A stretch of DNA of 44,446 bases from Mailhella massiliensis (GCF_900155525.1 NZ_LT706952.1:523834-568279); one strand, 5' to 3'; positions 22,994 through 32,933 are shown, counted from the stretch's first letter. Notes: generated by a model not told the origin, from the letters alone. Program-made: numbers and translations.

Positions 22994-24913
22994 ATGTTTT
23001 CCCGCATACGATTTTTCCGTCCCCTCGGCATGAGCGTACGGGGCCGCTATCTCGGTTCGCTGCTGCTTCTCTGGCTGCTCGTCAACGCCGCGGTGAGAAC
23101 CGCGCTTATTTTCATGGCGCACCGCACTCTCGACGCATCCTTCCCCCTTGGGACGCTGGTCATGCTGTACCTGAAGGGCGCCTTCAACGACATCTTCCCC
23201 TATGTGCTGCTCACCATGCCCCTCATGGCGCTCGTGCTGCTGAAGAAAAATCTCTTCACCGGCAGGGCGGGCCGCGCTGCCGCCGCGTTCGTCTTCTGGC
23301 TGTACGCCTGCGCCTTTCTTTTCGGCGCGGTGGCCGAAACGCTGTTCTGGGAGGAATTTTCCAGCCGCTTCAACTTCATCGCCGTGGATTACCTCATCTA
23401 CACCACGGAGGTGCTGAAGAACATCAAAGAATCCTACCCCGTGATTCCTCTGCTCTCCGCCGTGGCCGCCTGCGGCGCGATGTTTGCCGTATGGGCCATG
23501 CGCGGAACGGCAAAGAAGGCGCACCTCTCCGCCCCCCGGCCCGCATGGCTTGCCGCGGCATACCTTGCCCTGGTATGCGCGGCCTTCTTCCACACGCCCG
23601 CTTCCTCCCCCGACAGAGTGCAGCGGGAACTTGCCGCCAACGGCGTGTGGTCGCTCTTTTCCGCCTACCGGCACAACAGCCTCGATTACCGCGAATTCTA
23701 CCCCGTGCTGGATGAGGGCAGGGCCGCCCGGCTGGTGCGCGAAGAAACCGCAGAACCCGGCGCGCGCTTCATTGACGATGCCGGTACGGTACGGCGCGAC
23801 ATTTCCTCTTCCCGCCCGGCATGGAAGCCCAACGTCGTGCAGATAGTGGTGGAAAGCCTCGGCAGCGACCTTCTGGGAGAAAACACGCCCAACCTGAACC
23901 GCCTGGTGGAGGAAAGCCTCTTTTTCTCCAACCTCCGGGCCACGGGCACGCGCACGGTGCGCGGCATCGAGGCGCTCACCCTTTCCCTGCCGCCCACGCC
24001 CGGTTCCTCCATCGTGCGGAGGCCGGGCTGCGAAGGGCTTTTTTCCACAGGTTCCGTCTTTCGCGCGCAGGGCTACGACACCGCCTTTCTCTACGGAGGC
24101 TTCGGCTACTTCGACAACATGAACGCCTTCTTCTCGGGCAACGGCTTCCGCATCGTGGACCGCGCCTCCATGAAAAATGAAGACATCACCTTCACCAACG
24201 CCTGGGGCGTGTGCGACGAAGACCTTTTCCGCGCCTGCCTGCGCGAGGCCGACGAAAGCTTCCGCACGGGGCGCCCCTTTCATCAGTTCGTGCTCACCAC
24301 CTCCAACCACCGCCCCTTCACCTACCCGGAAGGCAGGGTATCCATTCCTTCCGGCACGGGCAGGGCGGGAGCCGTGGCCTATACCGACTACGCCATCGGG
24401 GCCTTTTTCCGGGAAGCCTCGAAACGGCCCTGGTTCAGCAACACGGTGTTCGTCATCTCGGGCGACCACACCTCCGGCGCAGCGGGACATACCGACCTTC
24501 CGCCGGAGCGCTACCTCATTCCGGCCATGATCTACGCCCCCGGCCGCATCGCTCCCCGGAAGGTGAACACCCTGTGCAGCCAGGCGGATATTGCCCCCAC
24601 GCTGTTCGACCTGCTGGGCTGGAGCTACCGTTCGGGCTTTTTCGGCAGAAGCATTCTTTCCCTGCGTCCCGGAGAAGGCCGCGCCTGGATAAGCACCTAT
24701 CAGATACTCGGCAGACTTGAGGAAGGCGGACTCGTCACCCTTGAACCCGTGCGCGAAAGTTCCGTCCTGGCATGGAGCAGCGCCGAAGGTCTGGGCGGAC
24801 CTCTCGACGAGGAGGAAAAACGCGCCCGGCTCGAACGGACCGTGGCCGACTATCAGCTTGCCGGAGACCTTTTCGCCCGGGGCGGACTGAAGGAAGAGGA
24901 AGTGCTCCGCTGA
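22994..24913 (+). CDS. LtaS/MdoB-like membrane phosphotransferase (sulfatase superfamily)
   Basis: 639 residues. About five N-terminal membrane helices (to about residue 190) precede a periplasmic alkaline-phosphatase-superfamily domain with QIVVESLGSDLLGENTPNLNRL (metal-binding Glu), ATGTRTVRGIEAL (catalytic Thr region), TTSNHRPF, and SGDHTSG (metal-binding Asp-His). The layout matches LtaS and MdoB/OpgB enzymes, which move glycerol-phosphate or phosphoethanolamine groups from lipids onto envelope glycans. Start at 22994 with AGGAG 6 bases upstream. It is divergent from the two-component system, with three shared GTTAC repeats, suggesting that envelope stress induces modification of the cell surface. 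Confidence 0.88.
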   Translation: MFSRIRFFRPLGMSVRGRYLGSLLLLWLLVNAAVRTALIFMAHRTLDASFPLGTLVMLYLKGAFNDIFPYVLLTMPLMALVLLKKNLFTGRAGRAAAAFVFWLYACAFLFGAVAETLFWEEFSSRFNFIAVDYLIYTTEVLKNIKESYPVIPLLSAVAACGAMFAVWAMRGTAKKAHLSAPRPAWLAAAYLALVCAAFFHTPASSPDRVQRELAANGVWSLFSAYRHNSLDYREFYPVLDEGRAARLVREETAEPGARFIDDAGTVRRDISSSRPAWKPNVVQIVVESLGSDLLGENTPNLNRLVEESLFFSNLRATGTRTVRGIEALTLSLPPTPGSSIVRRPGCEGLFSTGSVFRAQGYDTAFLYGGFGYFDNMNAFFSGNGFRIVDRASMKNEDITFTNAWGVCDEDLFRACLREADESFRTGRPFHQFVLTTSNHRPFTYPEGRVSIPSGTGRAGAVAYTDYAIGAFFREASKRPWFSNTVFVISGDHTSGAAGHTDLPPERYLIPAMIYAPGRIAPRKVNTLCSQADIAPTLFDLLGWSYRSGFFGRSILSLRPGEGRAWISTYQILGRLEEGGLVTLEPVRESSVLAWSSAEGLGGPLDEEEKRARLERTVADYQLAGDLFARGGLKEEEVLR

Positions 24914-25213
24914 CGCACGGCACCGGAGATATTTCCCCGGCGGGACAAAGCTGTTGACAGAACGGCCGCCCGGCGCAAGGGTTGCCGCAGTGTTTCCCAC
25001 TCTTTCCCGGCCCTGCCCCAAAAAGCAGAGCCGGGGCAAAACGCTTCGGGACATTTTCATGAAAAAGGAAAATTTATTATTCTAAGGATAATATTTTATG
25101 TAATTATATCAAGATGTTATTTTTAATAGTAAGAATTCTTTTTCTTTCATGTCCGCACCTTTGTCCGCACAATGTAAATAGAAAGATAACGACAAAACAT
25201 GAACAGCCTCAGG
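24914..25213. other. AT-rich intergenic junction
   Basis: No gene seen. Composition drops sharply from GC-rich to AT-rich after about 25060, marking the change from core to IS-laden accessory DNA. Confidence 0.6.
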
Positions 25214-25800
25214 CTACTCAGACCATCTTTTTATAGCCTGACCATCAAGGATTGGCAAGTTGAAAGCATAGCCTGTCTTCAGACAGATTTCGTCCGTCAG
25301 GCTGAGACGATAGGTAGAGTTTTCGGGAGGCTGCAATAGACTTACCGAGAGCATCCACCACCGCATGAATTTTGGAGGTAAAACCGCCACGACTTCGGCC
25401 GAGAGCATGATTGTGTCCAGCGGTATGTCGAGCTCCGGCACTATGTCTATGAGCATGAACGTATGTCCCATCAATCATGATGTAGTTCATATCAGCCTGT
25501 AAGGTAAGAAGCTCAAGGATAGCAGTCAGATATCCTCTTTTTTCCATGAACCATATTTCTTTGACAAAGCTCGCCATGGAGATCCGGTTCACAGCATCCA
25601 ATGTACAGCATTGAGAAAGTTTCTGACGTCACCAGTCGGTCGTCCTCCACGAGGAGAACCTTCTGTCGGCAGTATAGGCTCAAGTCTGAGCCAGAGGTCT
25701 TCAGGGATGTCATAGTAGCACATTTCCCTGTCGTAACACGATGAAAACCTTACCTAACCTGGATTCCCTATTTTCACGAAGATGGTTTGCAGACACACCC
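25214..25800 (-). mobile_element. Degenerate IS5-family insertion sequence (5' half, with terminal end at 25784-25800)
   Basis: Minus-strand reading from 25720 gives pieces of an IS5-family DDE transposase in several frames: IPEDLWLRLEPILPTEGSPRGGRP, NFLNAVHWML followed by a stop, then a shifted frame with MNYIMIDGTYVHAHRHSAGA (first catalytic Asp region) and SRGGFTSKIHAVVDALG. Stops and frameshifts make it inactive, and the C-terminal DDE part is missing. The 17 bases at 25784-25800 are an IS terminal end, repeated (one mismatch) at 42144-42160. Its tip points into the 25.8-42.1 kb segment. Confidence 0.8.
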
Positions 25801-25801
25801 A

Positions 25802-26263
25802 GCTTTTTCCACTCTGATCGGCGGTCCCATTCTTGACTACCTGTTCAAGAAAGGTACCCCTTATGCTCTTCGGGTGCAGGCACTTACTCTGCTCCTCGGC
25901 TTCGGCATGACGGCTCTGGCGTTCGGTATGATCGTCCCCGGAAGTGCCGGTCAGATTGCCCTGCTTGCATTCCATACATTGTTCACTGCCTCTGTCATCA
26001 CCCTCGGCTATGCTCTGGTTCTTAACCTGTCGCAGCCTCAGCAGAGGGCAACTGCTACCAGCCTGATTGTGCTGGTTCAGAATGCACTTGGTAATGGTTT
26101 CGGTGCTCTTCTCACCGGAGTGCTTTCCGACATGTTCTCTCTTGAGACCAGCATGCTGTTTATCACTGGAAGCTACATGATTTCTGCTCTGGCGTTCTTC
26201 CTGTCAAGCTTCACGTATGAAAAGGATCTCGCAAAAGTAAAGCCCGTAACCGTGTCTTTTTAA
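25802..26263 (+). pseudogene. C-terminal fragment of an MFS transporter
   Basis: About 154 residues with four hydrophobic segments (LTLLLGFGMTALAFGMIV, LLAFHTLFTASVITLGYALVLNL, LIVLVQNALGNGFGALLTGVLSD, MLFITGSYMISALAFFLSSFTY), resembling the last third of Bcr/CflA-type drug-efflux MFS proteins. There is no start or N-terminal half: the coding sequence begins immediately at the IS tip at 25800. The IS most likely mediated the deletion. Confidence 0.75.
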
Positions 26264-26309
26264 TAGCCCAGAAAAACGTCTTGGACGCTTTCGCGCTCAT
26301 GTCGTTTTA

Positions 26310-26515
26310 ATGCCTTCAGGCGGCTGATGGAGTAATGGCTACCGAAGCAGAAACTCTCCCGCTTGGTGGCTGAACCACAAAAAAGTTACCTGAAAAACAC
26401 CTTTTCGATAAGACAGAGCGTTTCAAGCTCTCGTCTACTTCGAAAAGGTGTTTTTTATGGCCAAAGAACGACATCTAGCCTATACGAAATGACTATGTAA
26501 GTGTCGCATAAATTC
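26310..26515 (+). mobile_element. Relic left end of an IS200-type element with decapitated tnpA
   Basis: ATG at 26457 starts MAKERHLAYTK, then TGA (26490-26492) where the intact copy has Trp, then LCKCRI; homology is lost after about 18 codons. Upstream lies the same hairpin as at 381-446, and further upstream a decayed version of the end hairpin and flanking sequence (CCTTCAGGC, CCGAAGCAG). It is therefore a remnant of the same element as the one at the left window edge. Confidence 0.8.
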
Positions 26516-26611
26516 ACGATGTGCAGGATAAAAGTGATTTATAATCAATATAATAAAGAAATGTGCGGGACTATCCTGGCGTTCCGCCTTGCCGCAATGT
26601 TGCCGGAAAAG

Positions 26612-28174
26612 TCAGTCCTTGGTGTCGGACAAAGAAAAGTTCATTTTTCTCATACGTGATTTCAAGGTGTTGTACTGAATTTTCAAAATATCCGTTGCGC
26701 CGCCCGCGCCGGAAAGCTTGCCATTGCAGTGCCGTATCACATCGGCGATATAGTCGTCTTCATGTTCCCGAAGTGAAGGCCAGTCCGCTTTTTCGACCTG
26801 CGACGACTGTCCTGCGGTCTGCATTTTCGGAGACAACGTACGAGCCGTCCACGGGGCAAGGTCGAAGTGAAGCGTTTTCTTTCGCTGCGCCCTGCTTATG
26901 AGCAGGGCTCTCTCCACAACGTTTTCCAGTTCCCTCACGTTGCCGGGCCAGTCGTAGCGACACAGGGCGTTCAATTCCCCCTCGTCCGCCTCGGGCACGA
27001 AAGCCAGACCGAGTTTCTTGCTTTTTTTCATGAGAATGTAGTTTAAAAGCACGGGAATGTCGCTGAGTCTCCTGCGCAGCGGCGGCACGATGATGGGATA
27101 GGCGGAAAGTCGATACCACAGATCGCGCCGGAAACGCCCTGTATCCAGCTTGTCCATGAGATTTTCCTGCGTAGCCGCAATGATGCGCACGTTTACCGGA
27201 AAAGCGCGCGTACCGCCCACGCGGCGTATGGTTCCGTCCGTCAGCACTCTGAGCAGGCGTACCTGAGCAGACTTCGGCATCTCGCCTATTTCGTCGAGAA
27301 AAAGCGTGCCGCCCCCGGCCATTTCAAAGTACCCCGCACGAGAGGTCAGAGCTCCGGTGAAGGAGCCTTTTTCATGGCCGAAAAGCTCGCTGTCCACAAG
27401 GCTCGGAGGAATAGCTCCACAGTTCACCTTAATGAAGGGGCCGTCTTTTCTCTGCGACAGTTCATGAATCATGTCGGCCACGGCTTCTTTGCCGACACCC
27501 GTCTCGCCGAGAATGAGCACGGTGGTATCCACATCAGCCACGGCTTCTACCCGCAGCTTGACGTTATGCAGTCCCGGACACTGCGTTACTTTTTCCCTGC
27601 CGCTTTCTTCCACACGTTTCTGCGCCTTCCGGTCGTCGAGATCTATGCCGGAGAGGTTTATTTTCAGCTCTTCGGCAAGAGGAGAGAGAAGCTGGCGAAT
27701 GCCTTCAAGATCGTCCGGCCCGAACGCATTGTTTTCCTTGGACCACAGACACATGAGAAACACGGACGAGGTCGACTGAAAAATGGGAATGCGCAACATG
27801 GAGTTATGGAAAAGATAAGGCATGTCGTACTCGAATGTCGGGTCTATTTTTTCATCTTTCGATATGACGGACTTGATGTCGCCCAGAAGAATATCTTCGG
27901 TGATGCGTTCCCGCAGAATGAGTGGCGGTAGATGACCGGCCACAGCAAATTTATTGGAGACGTTGATTTTGTTCGTATCCGACATGGTGACTATGACGTC
28001 GGCATTTATGGTGCAGTAAAGTGCGTTTATGCGCGCCACGGGCAGATACTGCTGCAGCAGGTCCAGAAGAAACAGCAGCAGGTTGCGCAGACCGCTGGTT
28101 CTGTACATGGCTACGCACGATTCTGCGGCAACGGTTGATTCGAACAGATGCTTTTTGTCCATGATGTCCCGCAT
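26612..28174 (-). CDS. Sigma-54-dependent transcriptional activator (GAF-AAA+-Fis)
   Basis: About 520 residues. The N-terminal region (1-190) resembles a GAF-type sensor. The central AAA+ domain has Walker A GETGVGKE, the sigma-54 contact loop GSFTGA, Walker [13 protein letters not shown] and the R-finger region [11 protein letters not shown]. The C-terminal Fis-type helix-turn-helix is [24 protein letters not shown]. Start is uncertain: ATGs at 28174 and 28162 both lack strong ribosome-binding sites, and the frame is open to a TTG at 28264. It is divergent from the ferredoxin operon, which has a canonical -24/-12 promoter, so it is the likely activator, with the GAF domain sensing the aromatic or organic-acid substrate. 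Confidence 0.9.
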   Translation of the reverse strand: MRDIMDKKHLFESTVAAESCVAMYRTSGLRNLLLFLLDLLQQYLPVARINALYCTINADVIVTMSDTNKINVSNKFAVAGHLPPLILRERITEDILLGDIKSVISKDEKIDPTFEYDMPYLFHNSMLRIPIFQSTSSVFLMCLWSKENNAFGPDDLEGIRQLLSPLAEELKINLSGIDLDDRKAQKRVEESGREKVTQCPGLHNVKLRVEAVADVDTTVLILGETGVGKEAVADMIHELSQRKDGPFIKVNCGAIPPSLVDSELFGHEKGSFTGALTSRAGYFEMAGGGTLFLDEIGEMPKSAQVRLLRVLTDGTIRRVGGTRAFPVNVRIIAATQENLMDKLDTGRFRRDLWYRLSAYPIIVPPLRRRLSDIPVLLNYILMKKSKKLGLAFVPEADEGELNALCRYDWPGNVRELENVVERALLISRAQRKKTLHFDLAPWTARTLSPKMQTAGQSSQVEKADWPSLREHEDDYIADVIRHCNGKLSGAGGATDILKIQYNTLKSRMRKMNFSLSDTKD

Positions 28175-28371
28175 GTTTTTGAAAGTCGTTCCGCTCGTAT
28201 GCCGACGATGCGCTTCATTCGTTCCGTCGTTGTTTTTTTTGTTCGGCTGTGCGGAAAATGTCAATTTTTACTATTAATTTTTAATGACAATACTTGAATA
28301 TTTTTAACGCGACAAGATTAGTCAAACGGATAAAAAACAATAATATATTGAAATTGCAAATAAAAAAAATT

Positions 28372-28387
28372 TGGCATACTTTTTGCT
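28372..28387 (+). promoter_or_regulatory. Sigma-54 (-24/-12) promoter
   Basis: TGGCATACTTTTTGCT matches the consensus TGGCAC-N5-TTGCW with the invariant GG and GC at the required 10-bp spacing. It is 64 bp before the ferredoxin start in an AT-rich region, next to the gene of a sigma-54 activator. Confidence 0.85.
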
Positions 28388-28450
28388 CTTTAAAGCGCAA
28401 GTAACGCGGCCACAAGGCACGCATTCAACAAGCAGCATCAGGAGAAACGT

Positions 28451-28681
28451 ATGCCTCCCATCATCAACGCGGAACAGTGTTCTCACTGTGGCATGTGCGC
28501 AAGCATATGTCCCTTGAATATTTTTACCTATTCCAAAGGACAAACTCCCATCGTGGCCTATCCTGAGGAGTGCTGGCACTGCAATGCTTGTGTTCTTGAC
28601 TGTCCTCAAAAAGCCATAGAGCTGAGGCTTCCCATCAATTACATGATGCTTCATATCGATGCAGACAGTCTTCACAGATAA
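28451..28681 (+). CDS. 2[4Fe-4S] ferredoxin, AprB-like
   Basis: 76 residues. Two clusters are evident: CSHCGMCASICPLNIF and CWHCNACVLDCPQKAIELRLP. The spacing and the C-terminal ELRLPINYMMLH resemble the N-terminal part of adenylylsulfate reductase beta subunits (AprB), but without AprB's long C-terminal tail. First gene after the sigma-54 promoter, with AGGAG upstream; it is followed by an AprA-like flavoprotein 118 bp downstream, so the two are likely subunits or redox partners of one enzyme. Confidence 0.88.
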   Translation: MPPIINAEQCSHCGMCASICPLNIFTYSKGQTPIVAYPEECWHCNACVLDCPQKAIELRLPINYMMLHIDADSLHR

Positions 28682-28798
28682 TCTGCATTATGAAGAATAA
28701 CATGGCGTCATGATATGTGGAAATATTGATCGACATTCATGTGGTGACGCTTTTTGCAGAGACCATACTTTCATAAAGTTAGGACTCAGGAGAAAGTT

Positions 28799-30484
28799 AT
28801 GATAGGTTTTAAAGATACGATAACGACGGATGTGCTCATCGTTGGCGGCGGCATAGGCGGTCTTTGCGCGGCCATAGCTTCGGCCCGCTTCGGAGCGGAT
28901 ACGCTGGTGGCGGAAAAGTCCGACTCCAGACGTTCCGGCTCTGGCGCCACGGGCAACGATCACTTCCTCTGCTATTATCCCAAGGCTCACGGCAACGACA
29001 TCATGCCCATTCTGCAGGAAACCTTTCAGAGTCAGATAGGTGGTTTTCACGATCCCAAGCTGACGCTTCGTTTTCTGCAGGAATCCATAGCCATGGCCGA
29101 CAGGTGGCTGGAGTGGGGCATAAACATGCGTCCCTTCGGGCCGGATTATGAATTCATGGGACACGCCTTCCCGGGCCGCCCTAGGATATGGTTGAAATAC
29201 GACGGTCACAATCAGAAGCAGATTCTTACGGCGCAGGCCAAAAAGGCGGGCGCGAAGATTCTCAATCACACTCCCGTGGTGGAACTCATTACCGCAGACG
29301 GAGAAATAGCCGGCGCGCTGGCGCTCGATGTCAGCAGTGAGGAACCCGCATTCCGCCTGATCCGCGCCAAAAAGGTCATTCTGGCCACGGGCACGGCAAA
29401 CAGACTGTATCCCGCAGCCGGCACTCCGGGCAGTCCGTTCAACACGGCGTTCTGTCCGGCCTGCACGGGGGCGGCTCAGGCGCAGGCGTGGCGCGTGGGC
29501 GCAAAGATGGTCAACATGGAAATGCCCAACAGGCATGCCGGACCCAAGTTTTTTGCCCGCGCAGGCAAGTCCACCTGGATAGGCGTGTACCGCTATCCCG
29601 ACGGCAGACTGCTCGGCCCCTTTGTGGAACAGGCCACCCGCTACATAGGCGACATTACCTGCGACGTGTGGAACACGGCCTATACCGACGTGTTGCGCAA
29701 CGGCACCGGCCCCGCCTACATCGACTGCACGGGCATAAGCCAGGACGATCTGGACTTCATGAAGCAGGGCATGATCAGCGAAGGCCTGACCACCGTTGTG
29801 GACTACATGAAGCGTTCCGGCCTCGACGTGACGAAGCACGCGTTTGAATTCATGCAGTACGAACCGCATCTCATCGGCCGCGGACTCGAGGTGGACATCA
29901 ACGGTGAAACTTCCATTCCCGGTCTCTACGGCACGGGCGACATGGTGGGCAACTTCCGTTCGGATATTTCCGGCGCCGCCGTTTACGGCTGGATCTGCGG
30001 CAATCACGCCGCCTCCACGGTGCAGCAGGGCAGTTTCCGGGAAGTGGAGCACTCGGCCTGGGTGCAGGAACGGGCGGAGCTTTACAGCAGCCTTATGGAA
30101 AGAAAGAACGGCGGCACCTGGAAGGAAGCCAATCTCGGTCTTCAGCAGATCATGGCCTCCTATGCCGCTGCCGGTCCCTACAACGTGCGTTCGGAAAATC
30201 TGCTCAAGGCCGGTCTGAAGTATCTGGGCGATCTGCGCAAGGAATCCATAGCCTCCGTAAGCGTCCGCAACGCGCATGAGCTCATACGCGCCGTAGAGGC
30301 GCTCGACCTCATGGACAACGGCGAGATCATCATGCACGCGGCGCGGGAACGCAAGGAAAGCCGCGGAATGCATCTGCGCTCGGACTACACGTTCACCAAT
30401 CCGCTTCTGAGCAACAAGTTCCTGCAGGTCTGGCAGGAAAACGGCACCGTGCATACGAACTGGCGCGAGCGCTGGGGGCTGTGA
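28799..30484 (+). CDS. FAD-dependent oxidoreductase, fumarate reductase/AprA-like flavoprotein
   Basis: 561 residues. N-terminal FAD motif VLIVGGGIGGLCAAIASARFGADTLVAEK, a second FAD site in VILATGTANRLYP, and IPGLYGTGDMVGNFRSDISGAAVYGWICGNHAA near the end of the FAD domain, then the helical C-terminal domain of the succinate dehydrogenase/fumarate reductase/APS reductase alpha family. Together with the preceding ferredoxin it mirrors AprAB, but the surrounding decarboxylase and carboxylate transporter argue against sulfate reduction. A reductase or dehydrogenase of an unsaturated or aromatic acid-derived intermediate is more likely. Start at 28799 with AGGAG. The reaction is unassigned. Confidence 0.85.
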   Translation: MIGFKDTITTDVLIVGGGIGGLCAAIASARFGADTLVAEKSDSRRSGSGATGNDHFLCYYPKAHGNDIMPILQETFQSQIGGFHDPKLTLRFLQESIAMADRWLEWGINMRPFGPDYEFMGHAFPGRPRIWLKYDGHNQKQILTAQAKKAGAKILNHTPVVELITADGEIAGALALDVSSEEPAFRLIRAKKVILATGTANRLYPAAGTPGSPFNTAFCPACTGAAQAQAWRVGAKMVNMEMPNRHAGPKFFARAGKSTWIGVYRYPDGRLLGPFVEQATRYIGDITCDVWNTAYTDVLRNGTGPAYIDCTGISQDDLDFMKQGMISEGLTTVVDYMKRSGLDVTKHAFEFMQYEPHLIGRGLEVDINGETSIPGLYGTGDMVGNFRSDISGAAVYGWICGNHAASTVQQGSFREVEHSAWVQERAELYSSLMERKNGGTWKEANLGLQQIMASYAAAGPYNVRSENLLKAGLKYLGDLRKESIASVSVRNAHELIRAVEALDLMDNGEIIMHAARERKESRGMHLRSDYTFTNPLLSNKFLQVWQENGTVHTNWRERWGL

Positions 30485-30543
30485 GCCTTCCGCCGCCAGG
30501 ATGAACGCTTTTTCCAACTGAACATTTCATGGGGAGGACTGCC

Positions 30544-31506
30544 ATGCTGGGCAAGATAGGTCTGGAAGAACACTTTGCCGTTGAGGAAACGGTGGGACAC
30601 ATTCCCGCGGGTCTGAAGAACGCCGAAGAGAGAAAGAAGAAGCTGCTCGATATTTTAAACATGCGCGTGGCCGAAATGGACAAGTACGGGATGGATCTCA
30701 TGATTCTGTCCCTGAATTCTCCGGCCATACAGGAAACCTACAACGCCCGGGAAGCCGTGGATCTGGCCCGGCGCTGCAACGATCATCTGGCGGAATGCAT
30801 AGCCCGGCGCCCCGACCGTTTCCGCGGCTTTGCGGCCCTGCCCATGCAGGATCCCGACGCTGCCATTGATGAGATGGAACGCTGCGTCAAGGATTACGGA
30901 TTCAAGGGTACTCTCGTCAACGGCTACTCCCAGATCGGTTCTCCGGATACGGCCGTGTATCTTGATGACAAGCGTTACCGGCCCTTCTGGGCCAAAATGC
31001 AGGAACTGGACGTGCCCTTTTATCTGCATCCGAGAAATCCCATGAATGATCAACGGAAAATCTATGACGGGCATCCCTGGCTCATGGCTGCCGCCTGGGC
31101 CTTTACCGTGGAAACGGCCACGCACATGCTGCGTCTGCTCTGTTCGGGCATTTTCGACGAGTATCCGAAGCTCAAGCTCATCGTGGGACATCTTGGCGAA
31201 TGCGTTCCCTTCCATTCCTGGCGCACCCAGAACAGGCTGAACCGCGACCCGCGGCCGCGCCCCTTCAAGCTCACGATTCAGGAATATCTGAAAAGAAACG
31301 TGTACGTAACCACCAGCGGTTTCTGCAGCACGCCCGCGCTCATCAATACCATTGCCGAAATGGGTGTGGAGCGCGTCATGTTTTCCACCGACTATCCTTT
31401 TGAAACCGTGGAAGATGCCTCCACATGGTTCGACAACGCGGAAATTCCCGAGGACGTTCGTGTGAAGATAGGCCGCGACAACGCCAGAGCGCTGTTCAAT
31501 CTGTAG
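30544..31506 (+). CDS. Amidohydrolase-family non-oxidative decarboxylase, gamma-resorcylate / 2,3-dihydroxybenzoate type
   Basis: 320 residues. The sequence follows gamma-resorcylate decarboxylase closely from the start: GLEEHFAVEET (metal Glu and His), MILSLNSPAIQ, RPDRFRGFAALPMQDPDAAIDEMERCV, VPFYLHPRNPMNDQRKIYDGHPWLM (metal His), LIVGHLGECVPF (metal His), and MFSTDYPFE (metal Asp). This family of the amidohydrolase superfamily removes CO2 from hydroxybenzoates reversibly without oxygen. It has GGGAGG 6 bases before the ATG. Third gene of the sigma-54 operon. Substrate inferred as a dihydroxybenzoate; a related carboxylate (for example other phenolic acids) is possible. Confidence 0.85.
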   Translation: MLGKIGLEEHFAVEETVGHIPAGLKNAEERKKKLLDILNMRVAEMDKYGMDLMILSLNSPAIQETYNAREAVDLARRCNDHLAECIARRPDRFRGFAALPMQDPDAAIDEMERCVKDYGFKGTLVNGYSQIGSPDTAVYLDDKRYRPFWAKMQELDVPFYLHPRNPMNDQRKIYDGHPWLMAAAWAFTVETATHMLRLLCSGIFDEYPKLKLIVGHLGECVPFHSWRTQNRLNRDPRPRPFKLTIQEYLKRNVYVTTSGFCSTPALINTIAEMGVERVMFSTDYPFETVEDASTWFDNAEIPEDVRVKIGRDNARALFNL

Positions 31507-31526
31507 TTCTTCCGAGGAGATACGTC

Positions 31527-32921
31527 ATGTCGCAGAATACGAAAAAATGGTTGTGCATCCTGGGGATTATCTGCCTTTATCTGGTGCTGTCCAACATTCC
31601 CGTGGGGGATGAACTCAAACCCACGGCGCAGAAGGCCATGGCCCTCATGGTGTGCGCCGTGCTCACGTGGAGTCTGGATCTGCTTCCGCTGGCCTTGGCT
31701 TCCGTGCTCTTCACGGTACTCACCGTTCCTCTTGGACTGGTCAAACTGCCCAAGGTCATGGCCAACTTCGCCGATCCGTCGATTTTCTTCGTGTTTGCCA
31801 TGTTCTGCAATGCCATTGCTTTTCAGAACTCCGGTCTGTGCCAGCGCATCGTACTCTGGACCACGATGAAGTCGAAGGGCAATCCCCGCAAGCTTTCCTT
31901 TTATCTTATGCTTGTTACAACCATCATATCCATGGTGCTTGCCGATATTCCGGCCATCGCCATGATGTATCCCGTAGGACTGATGCTGCTTGAGAAGAAC
32001 GGATGCGTTCCCGGTGAAAGCAATTTCGGCCGTACGCTCATGCTCGGTCTGCCTCTGGCAAGCCTCATAGGCGGCATAGGCACCCCTTCCGGCTCCTCCA
32101 TGAACGTGATGACGCTCACGCTTCTGCAGTCCACGGCAAACATTTCCGTTTCCTTCTTTCACTGGTCCGTCATAGGCATACCCATGGCCCTCGTTCTCAT
32201 CGTAGCTACATGGTTCATCCTACAGAAAACTTATCCGTCGGAACTTACGGAGCTCAAGGGCATAGAAGCCATATGCAACGACTACGAGTGCCTCGGTCCC
32301 ATTACGAGAAAGGAATGGAACTACATCATCGTGTTCTTCATCAACTTCACGCTCTGGGCGACCGATTCCATCCACCACACGCCTCTGCCGGTCATAGCCG
32401 TCATAGCCGCCACGCTGTTCTGCCTTCCCAACATGGGCCTCATTGAATGGAAGAAGGACAGAAACAGAGTGGGCTGGGACATTCTTATGCTCATAGGCGC
32501 CTCCACCGCCATAGGCAAGATAATCTGGCAGGAAGGCGGCAGTCTTTGGCTGGCCGAAACCTGCCTCGGCAACATCACTATGCTGCCCGTGGCAGGCATC
32601 ATTGCAGCCGTATGCGTGTTCACCATTGCCGTTCATCTCCTCATTCCGGTCAACACTGCCATTGTGGCCGTGCTGCTGCCCACGCTGGTCAGCCTGGCTT
32701 CGATGAAGGGCATCAATCCGGCACTGCTGGCCATCCCTCTGGGGTTCAGCGTTTCCGCATCGCTGCTGCTTCCCCTGGGACCGGTCCCCCTCGTCACGTT
32801 CCCTGCCGGATACTACAAGATGTACGACCTCTTCAAGCCCGGCTGCATCATCTCTCTGGTGTGGGTTGGAGTCATGGTGGTCGCCATGCTCGGCATCGCA
32901 GTGCCCATCGGTCTGCTTTAG
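31527..32921 (+). CDS. DASS/SLC13-type anion (carboxylate) transporter
   Basis: 464 residues, about 11-12 membrane segments. Features of the divalent-anion:Na+ symporter family are present: FADPSIFFVFAMFCNAIAFQNSGLCQRI, GLPLASLIGGIGTPSGSSMNVM (the SNT-like substrate/sodium motif), and the second repeat with LIGASTAIGKI...LLIPVNTAIVAVLLP. It starts 21 bp after the decarboxylase stop with GAGGAG, and is followed by a terminator, so it is the last gene of the sigma-54 operon. It probably imports the organic acid handled by the decarboxylase and flavoprotein. Confidence 0.87.
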   Translation: MSQNTKKWLCILGIICLYLVLSNIPVGDELKPTAQKAMALMVCAVLTWSLDLLPLALASVLFTVLTVPLGLVKLPKVMANFADPSIFFVFAMFCNAIAFQNSGLCQRIVLWTTMKSKGNPRKLSFYLMLVTTIISMVLADIPAIAMMYPVGLMLLEKNGCVPGESNFGRTLMLGLPLASLIGGIGTPSGSSMNVMTLTLLQSTANISVSFFHWSVIGIPMALVLIVATWFILQKTYPSELTELKGIEAICNDYECLGPITRKEWNYIIVFFINFTLWATDSIHHTPLPVIAVIAATLFCLPNMGLIEWKKDRNRVGWDILMLIGASTAIGKIIWQEGGSLWLAETCLGNITMLPVAGIIAAVCVFTIAVHLLIPVNTAIVAVLLPTLVSLASMKGINPALLAIPLGFSVSASLLLPLGPVPLVTFPAGYYKMYDLFKPGCIISLVWVGVMVVAMLGIAVPIGLL

Positions 32922-32933
32922 AAGACAGTCAGG

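Noticed and set aside
25787-26263. A complete small membrane protein
   Set aside because: The reading frame starts inside an IS end and matches only the last helices of an MFS transporter, so it is a truncated remnant.
28799-30484. True APS reductase alpha subunit of sulfate reduction
   Set aside because: The partner ferredoxin lacks the AprB tail, there are no sat or qmo genes nearby, and the operon encodes a carboxylate transporter and decarboxylase.
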